A stretch of 64,000 nucleotides of DNA from Chryseobacterium tagetis. GTDB lineage: Bacteria; Bacteroidota; Bacteroidia; Flavobacteriales; Weeksellaceae. The stretch spans positions 248,001 to 312,000 of the forward strand of contig NZ_JAERSE020000004.1 of NCBI RefSeq assembly GCF_016735585.2, in the 5' to 3' direction. The position numbers and the translations under genes were made by a program. The stretch's first letter is position 1; each line of letters opens with the position of its first letter. The notes beneath the pieces were generated by a model. The model saw only the letters and a program-made list of their open reading frames with translations, did no database searches and was not told the origin of the DNA. This document shows, in pieces, positions 59,830-64,000 of this stretch.

Positions 59830-60227
59830 TGGCAGTCACCGTAAAAGCAAGTTTAGGCAAAGAAAAATATTATACAGAAGTGGTCGCTGGTGAAAATACA
59901 CTGATCACTGATGAACCTGTAGATAAAGGAGGACAGAATAAAGGCTTCAACCCATTTGAAATATTAGCAACTTCTTTGGCAAGCTGTACTGCAGCTACTT
60001 TAAGAATGTATATTGAAAGAAAAGAATGGAATGTAGAAAAAATAAATGTAGAAGTAGAACTGGAGAACTTTCCTCTGACCAAAAGAGCAGTTTTCAAAAG
60101 AGATATTACCTTTGAAGGCACGGATCTTGATGAGGAACAACTGAAAAGACTTCATACGATTGCAGACGCCTGTCCTGTCCATAAAATATTAACAAACGAT
60201 ATCGAAATACTAACCAAATTCTCATAA
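59829..60227 (+). CDS. OsmC family peroxiredoxin-like protein
   Basis: A 132-residue OsmC/Ohr fold protein with the two redox cysteines C53 (A-S-C-T-A-A-T) and C115 (D-A-C-P-V-H-K-I), so it should reduce organic hydroperoxides or peroxides. It lies between yjdI and a yjdJ-like acetyltransferase, with overlapping or nearly touching genes. Confidence 0.9.
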   Translation: MAVTVKASLGKEKYYTEVVAGENTLITDEPVDKGGQNKGFNPFEILATSLASCTAATLRMYIERKEWNVEKINVEVELENFPLTKRAVFKRDITFEGTDLDEEQLKRLHTIADACPVHKILTNDIEILTKFS

Positions 60228-60228
60228 T

Positions 60229-60531
60229 ATGATTGAAGTAAAGCAAAACAACGACGAAAAACACGGAAATTTTGAAGCATTCATAGATGGAAACCACGCA
60301 GGATTGATGACCTACACCTGGGCCGGAGAAGAAAGATTTATTATAGACCACACCGAAGTGGAAGAAGCCTACAACGGAAAAGGAGTTGGTAAGGAAATGC
60401 TTTTGGCTGCAGTAGATTTTGCAAGAAAAAACGGGAAAACAATTATTCCGCTTTGTCCTTTTGCAAAAGCTACTTTCCAGAAACACGAGGAGCTTCAGGA
60501 TGTTTTAGTAAATCAGACTCAAGCACAGTAA
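60229..60531 (+). CDS. GNAT family N-acetyltransferase (YjdJ-like)
   Basis: A 100-residue short GNAT with the acetyl-CoA loop N-G-K-G-V-G-K-E-M-L and the central D-H-T-E-V-E-E-A-Y strand, as in YjdJ. Its substrate is unknown. It ends the redox operon and is followed by a terminator. Confidence 0.88.
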   Translation: MIEVKQNNDEKHGNFEAFIDGNHAGLMTYTWAGEERFIIDHTEVEEAYNGKGVGKEMLLAAVDFARKNGKTIIPLCPFAKATFQKHEELQDVLVNQTQAQ

Positions 60532-60557
60532 TTTTTTTTAATTTATTAAAAATACAG

Positions 60558-60592
60558 AAACCTTCCTGAGTGAAATCCGGAAGGTTTTTTCT
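60558..60592 (+). terminator. Terminator of the redox operon
   Basis: AAACCTTCC (60558-60566) pairs with GGAAGGTTT (60579-60587), followed by Ts. Confidence 0.85.
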
Positions 60593-60642
60593 TTTTCAGC
60601 AGAACAGAAAAAAACTATATTTGCTGAAATTAAAATGTAGGT

Positions 60643-62202
60643 ATGAATTCCGGAACTATCCTTTTACTATTTGTTTTTATATACTTCATTGGTCTTTTGG
60701 TGATTTCTTATTTCACAAGCCGAAATTCCGATAACCAATCATTTTTCATTGGTAATAAAAAAAGTAAATGGTGGCTGGTTGCTTTCGGAATGATCGGAAC
60801 AAGCTTAAGTGGTGTGACTTTTATTTCTGTTCCCGGAACAGTCGGGAAAATGACCGGTAGTGAATATATCTACGGCGGTTTTGAATATTACATGATGGTG
60901 ATCGGGTTTTTCATCGGTTATTTTATTGTGGCTGCAATCCTGCTTCCGTTATATTATAAGATGAATCTCACCTCTATTTATACGTACTTAGGGAAAAGAT
61001 TCAACGTTGAAGCCCATAAGATCGGATCGATATTTTTTATCATTTCAAGAGCGATTGGTGCTACTGCAAGACTGTATTTGGTCGTGAATGTTTTACAGAT
61101 CTTTTTGCTTGAAGGATTAGGGGTTCCGTTTTGGCTGACTGCTTTGGTACTTTTGTTAATGGTCCTTTTATATACGTTTGAAGGAGGGGTAAAAACCATC
61201 GTTATTACCGACACCTTACAGACTTCTTTTATGATTATCAGCTTAGTTGCGTGTATCATTTATATTTTATCCAATTTAAATTTATCATTCGGTGAAGCGT
61301 ATACTATTTTAGAACAGAAGAATTATACGCATTTCATTAATTTCGATCCCAATTCCAAGACTTTTTTCCTGAAAACTATTTTAGGAGGAATCTTCATCAC
61401 GATTGCAATGACGGGGCTTGATCAGGAAATGATGCAGAAAAACATCTCTGTTGACAATCTTAAAAACTCAAAGAAAAATATGCTGACTTTTGCAGGTACA
61501 TTACTTTTTGTAAATCTTGCATTTTTATTCTTAGGAGGTTTACTATATCTGTTTGCAATGCAAAACGGAGCCGAATACGGACAAATTGCCGGAGATCCAA
61601 TTACCAATATTTTTGGATTTAAAGATTCTGCAGGACAGATAAAAAACATCATGGGTGATGATCTTTTCCCAGCTTTATCGCTTCAGGGACATTTTCCAAT
61701 GATTATTTCTGTGATCTTTATTATCGGATTGATTTCAGCATTATTCCCTTCTGCAGACGGTGCTTTAACTGCGGTTACAAGTTCTTACTGTGTTGATTTA
61801 TTAAATCTAAATGAAGATAAAAGCAAAACTGAAAAAGAGAAAAAACGACTTCGTATGAAAGTTCATTTGACGTTTACCATCATATTCTTTATTTTGATTA
61901 TGATTTTTAAAGCATTAAATGATAAATCCATTGTTTATCTTATTATGGAAATTGCAGGGTATACGTATGGACCTCTTTTAGGACTTTTTGCTTTTGGAAT
62001 TTTCACCAAATTTCAGATTTCAAAAAAATATTCAATTTTGGCAGTGACTATTTTAGCACCGATTTTCACTTATATTATTAATCTTCTGGTAACTGATTTT
62101 ACAGACTACCGAATTGGTGTAGAATTAATTATCCTTAACGGATTGCTTACTTTCATCGGATTGTGGCTGGTAAGACATAAGTCGCATTTGAAAATTGTTT
62201 AA
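60643..62202 (+). CDS. Sodium:solute symporter (SSS family)
   Basis: A 519-residue transporter with about 13 membrane helices. The start L-V-I-S-Y-F-T-S-R-N-S-D-N-Q-S-F-F-I-G-N-K and W-W-L-V-A-F-G-M-I-G-T-S-L-S-G are typical of SSS proteins, and the S-A-L-F-P-S-A-D-G-A-L-T-A region includes the Na2-site serine/threonine motif. The substrate (sugar, proline, pantothenate or other) cannot be told. TATATTTG promoter box at 60616-60623. Confidence 0.9.
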   Translation: MNSGTILLLFVFIYFIGLLVISYFTSRNSDNQSFFIGNKKSKWWLVAFGMIGTSLSGVTFISVPGTVGKMTGSEYIYGGFEYYMMVIGFFIGYFIVAAILLPLYYKMNLTSIYTYLGKRFNVEAHKIGSIFFIISRAIGATARLYLVVNVLQIFLLEGLGVPFWLTALVLLLMVLLYTFEGGVKTIVITDTLQTSFMIISLVACIIYILSNLNLSFGEAYTILEQKNYTHFINFDPNSKTFFLKTILGGIFITIAMTGLDQEMMQKNISVDNLKNSKKNMLTFAGTLLFVNLAFLFLGGLLYLFAMQNGAEYGQIAGDPITNIFGFKDSAGQIKNIMGDDLFPALSLQGHFPMIISVIFIIGLISALFPSADGALTAVTSSYCVDLLNLNEDKSKTEKEKKRLRMKVHLTFTIIFFILIMIFKALNDKSIVYLIMEIAGYTYGPLLGLFAFGIFTKFQISKKYSILAVTILAPIFTYIINLLVTDFTDYRIGVELIILNGLLTFIGLWLVRHKSHLKIV

Positions 62203-62234
62203 TTAAAGTATTAAGCTTTACCTAAATAAAAACT

Positions 62235-62262
62235 AAAATCCGGATTTCGCATCCGGATTTTT
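62235..62262 (+). terminator. Terminator after the symporter gene
   Basis: AAAATCCGGAT (62235-62245) and ATCCGGATTTT (62251-62261) form a perfect 11-bp stem with a 5-base loop. Confidence 0.85.
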
Positions 62263-62318
62263 ACATTTTTATAAGACATTAAAAAATTGTAAATTCGCGT
62301 GCAAATAAATCTTATATA

Positions 62319-63170
62319 ATGAGTAAAAGTATCGAAGAGTTAAAATCTCTTACTACACAAATCAGAAGAGACATTTTAAGAATGGTTCACGCTGTAAATT
62401 CTGGTCACCCAGGTGGAAGTTTAGGATGTACTGAATACTTCACAGCCCTTTACGGAAAGGTAATGAACTATAATCTTCCTTTCACGATGGAAGGTAAAAA
62501 TGAAGATCATTTCTATCTTTCAAACGGACACATTTCTCCGGTATTCTATTCAACTTTAGCTAGATTCAACTTTTTCCCTGTTGAGGAGTTGAGTACTTTC
62601 AGAAAATTAGATTCTAGATTGCAAGGTCACCCTACGACTCACGAAGGTCTTCCGGGGATCAGAATCGCTTCAGGTTCTTTAGGACAAGGGCTTTCTGTAG
62701 CTCTTGGTGTGGCTCAAGGTAAAAAATTAGATGGGGACAGCTCTTTGGTTTACTCTCTACACGGAGATGGTGAATTGCAGGAAGGTCAGGTTTGGGAAGC
62801 ATTTATGTATGCTGCAGCAAAAAAAGTAGACAACATCATTTCTACGATCGACTATAATGGTCAGCAAATTGACGGAAGCACAGAAAATGTACTTTCTTTA
62901 GGAAATCTTCACGCAAAATTAGAAGCTTTCGGATGGACTGTTTTGGAAGAGAAAAACGGTAATGATCTTGAAGCTGTGATTGCTATTCTTGAGAAAGCAA
63001 AAACTGAAACAGGAAAAGGAAAACCAGTAGTAATCATTCTTCATACAGAAATGGGAGCGGGTGTAGACTTTATGATGGGAACTCACGCTTGGCACGGAAA
63101 AGCTCCTAATGATGAGCAATTGGATACTGCATTCAAGCAATTATATTTAGAAGCTCCTGCTGATTATTAA
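62319..63170 (+). CDS. Transketolase, N-terminal (TPP-binding) subunit
   Basis: A 283-residue protein equal to the first half of transketolase. Thiamine pyrophosphate site: H-P-G-G-S-L-G near residue 31 and G-D-G-E-L-Q-E-G-Q-V-W-E near 149. Transketolase is split into two genes in many Bacteroidetes and archaea; the second half follows at 63260. Carbon rearrangement between sugar phosphates in the pentose phosphate pathway. Confidence 0.93.
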   Translation: MSKSIEELKSLTTQIRRDILRMVHAVNSGHPGGSLGCTEYFTALYGKVMNYNLPFTMEGKNEDHFYLSNGHISPVFYSTLARFNFFPVEELSTFRKLDSRLQGHPTTHEGLPGIRIASGSLGQGLSVALGVAQGKKLDGDSSLVYSLHGDGELQEGQVWEAFMYAAAKKVDNIISTIDYNGQQIDGSTENVLSLGNLHAKLEAFGWTVLEEKNGNDLEAVIAILEKAKTETGKGKPVVIILHTEMGAGVDFMMGTHAWHGKAPNDEQLDTAFKQLYLEAPADY

Positions 63171-63172
63171 TT

Positions 63173-63236
63173 ATAAATGATGATCGATAAATGATGATTG
63201 CGAATCTTTAAAATATCATTGTCACCTATCATTTAT
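63173..63236. repeat. Short direct and inverted repeats between the two transketolase genes
   Basis: ATAAATGATGAT occurs twice (63173-63184, 63187-63198) and its inverse ATCATTTAT at 63228-63236, in the 89-base gap. It could form a small hairpin and may modulate the ratio of the two subunits. Confidence 0.55.
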
Positions 63237-63259
63237 CAATTATTAAAAACTTAAGTAAA

Positions 63260-64000
63260 ATGAAATTTACATATACAGAAAAAAAAGATACACGTTCAGG
63301 ATTCGGAGCCGGATTAGCTGAACTTGCTGATACTAACCCAAATGTTGTAGCACTTTGTGCAGACCTTATCGGATCTTTGAAAATGGAGAAATTCATTGAG
63401 AAAGCTCCGGAAAGATTCTACCAGACAGGTATTGCAGAGGCCAACATGATGGGCCTTGCTGCTGGTCTTAGCATTACAGGGAAAATTCCTTTTACGGGAA
63501 CTTTCGCTAACTTTTCTACTTCAAGAGTGTATGACCAGATTCGTCAGTCTATCGCTTATTCTGGAAAAAATGTTAAAATCTGTGCTTCTCACGCAGGTCT
63601 TACTTTAGGAGAAGATGGTGCTACTCACCAGGTGTTGGAAGATATCGGGATGATGAAAATGCTTCCTGGAATGACGGTAATCAATCCTTGTGACTACAAC
63701 CAGACAAAAGCAGCTACAATCGCTATTGCTGAGCATGACGGTCCTGTATATCTAAGATTCGGTAGACCAACTGTTCCTGTTTTCATTCCGGAAGATATGC
63801 CTTTCGAAATCGGAAAAGGAATTCTTTTACAGGAAGGAACTGATGTAACAATCGTTGCAACAGGTCACCTGGTTTGGGAATCTTTAGTTGCTGCTGATGA
63901 GCTTGAAAAAGAAGGTATTTCTTGTGAGGTGATCAACATCCACACAATTAAACCTCTTGATGAAGAGATCATCTTAAAATCTGTTGAAAAAACAGGTAAA
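63260..64000 (+). CDS. Transketolase, C-terminal (pyrimidine-binding) subunit, cut by the window end
   Basis: The frame from ATG 63260 is open to the last base of the window (247 codons) with no stop, so the gene continues. It begins [13 protein letters not shown] and has [13 protein letters not shown] with the essential glutamate of the TPP pyrimidine domain, then D-Q-I-R-Q-S-I-A-Y and G-A-T-H-Q-V-L-E-D. It pairs with the preceding subunit to form active transketolase. Confidence 0.92.
   Translation, partial: MKFTYTEKKDTRSGFGAGLAELADTNPNVVALCADLIGSLKMEKFIEKAPERFYQTGIAEANMMGLAAGLSITGKIPFTGTFANFSTSRVYDQIRQSIAYSGKNVKICASHAGLTLGEDGATHQVLEDIGMMKMLPGMTVINPCDYNQTKAATIAIAEHDGPVYLRFGRPTVPVFIPEDMPFEIGKGILLQEGTDVTIVATGHLVWESLVAADELEKEGISCEVINIHTIKPLDEEIILKSVEKTGK

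Overview
The window looks like a chromosomal segment of a flavobacterium, most likely Chryseobacterium or a close relative. The DNA is AT-rich. Many genes are preceded by the Bacteroidetes -7 promoter box TAnnTTTG, sometimes with a TTG/TTTG about 18-20 bases further upstream. There is a secreted protein with a type IX secretion (T9SS) tail, a TonB-dependent receptor, a DUF5916 protein and a relative of the Elizabethkingia peptide-N-glycosidase F-II. Genus is inferred from these protein types; no rRNA or tRNA gene was recognised.

Layout. 1-3 kb: small regulator and membrane genes (DoxX, Crp/Fnr-like, DUF1304, HxlR-like divergent from a cupin over a palindromic operator). 2.5-5.5 kb: a TonB-dependent receptor and a downstream thioredoxin, both with a Cys-Ser-Val-Cys motif, separated by three 109-bp tandem repeats. 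5.6-14.6 kb: tyrosine/phenylalanine catabolism (hmgA, two CoA-transferase family genes, hppD, fahA, a flavin reductase), interrupted by a GxxExxY (PD-(D/E)XK-like) gene sitting between perfect 34-bp inverted repeats. 14.6-22.5 kb: accessory genes (double-glycine peptide, hydrolases, T9SS esterase, HipA-like kinase with DUF3037 partner, serine hydrolase, PLD-like protein, TlpA-like and rhodanese-like proteins).

22.5-38 kb: PcrA/UvrD helicase, thrombospondin-type-3 repeat protein, an active/inactive M16 peptidase pair, SecG, a glycosyltransferase, RecR, several small envelope proteins, PepD dipeptidase, LOG protein, prolyl oligopeptidase. 37.5-50 kb: ferredoxin plus ferredoxin reductase, DUF3108, DUF5916, a two-component system, PheS, YceI, a lone ABC ATPase, YjdM and an RsmB-type rRNA methyltransferase. 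50-64 kb: PNGase F-II-like enzyme, asparagine synthase, DHA2 drug exporter, two pirins, a compact redox/stress operon (FMN reductase, TMEM175, YjdI, OsmC, YjdJ-like acetyltransferase), a sodium:solute symporter and split transketolase (second half runs off the end).

The most unusual structure is the GxxExxY element at 13131-13736: a nuclease-fold gene between two exact inverted copies of a self-palindromic repeat, enclosed by a second, outer inverted repeat. A short gene-less element of similar design lies at 19346-19486. Other points of interest are the CSVC receptor/thioredoxin pair, the HipA-like kinase overlapping DUF3037, a 49-nt perfect palindrome at 39895-39943 and a nested inverted repeat at 48057-48158. 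Start codons were moved inward from the longest reading frame wherever a signal peptide, promoter box or operator showed that the longer frame is not the real gene.
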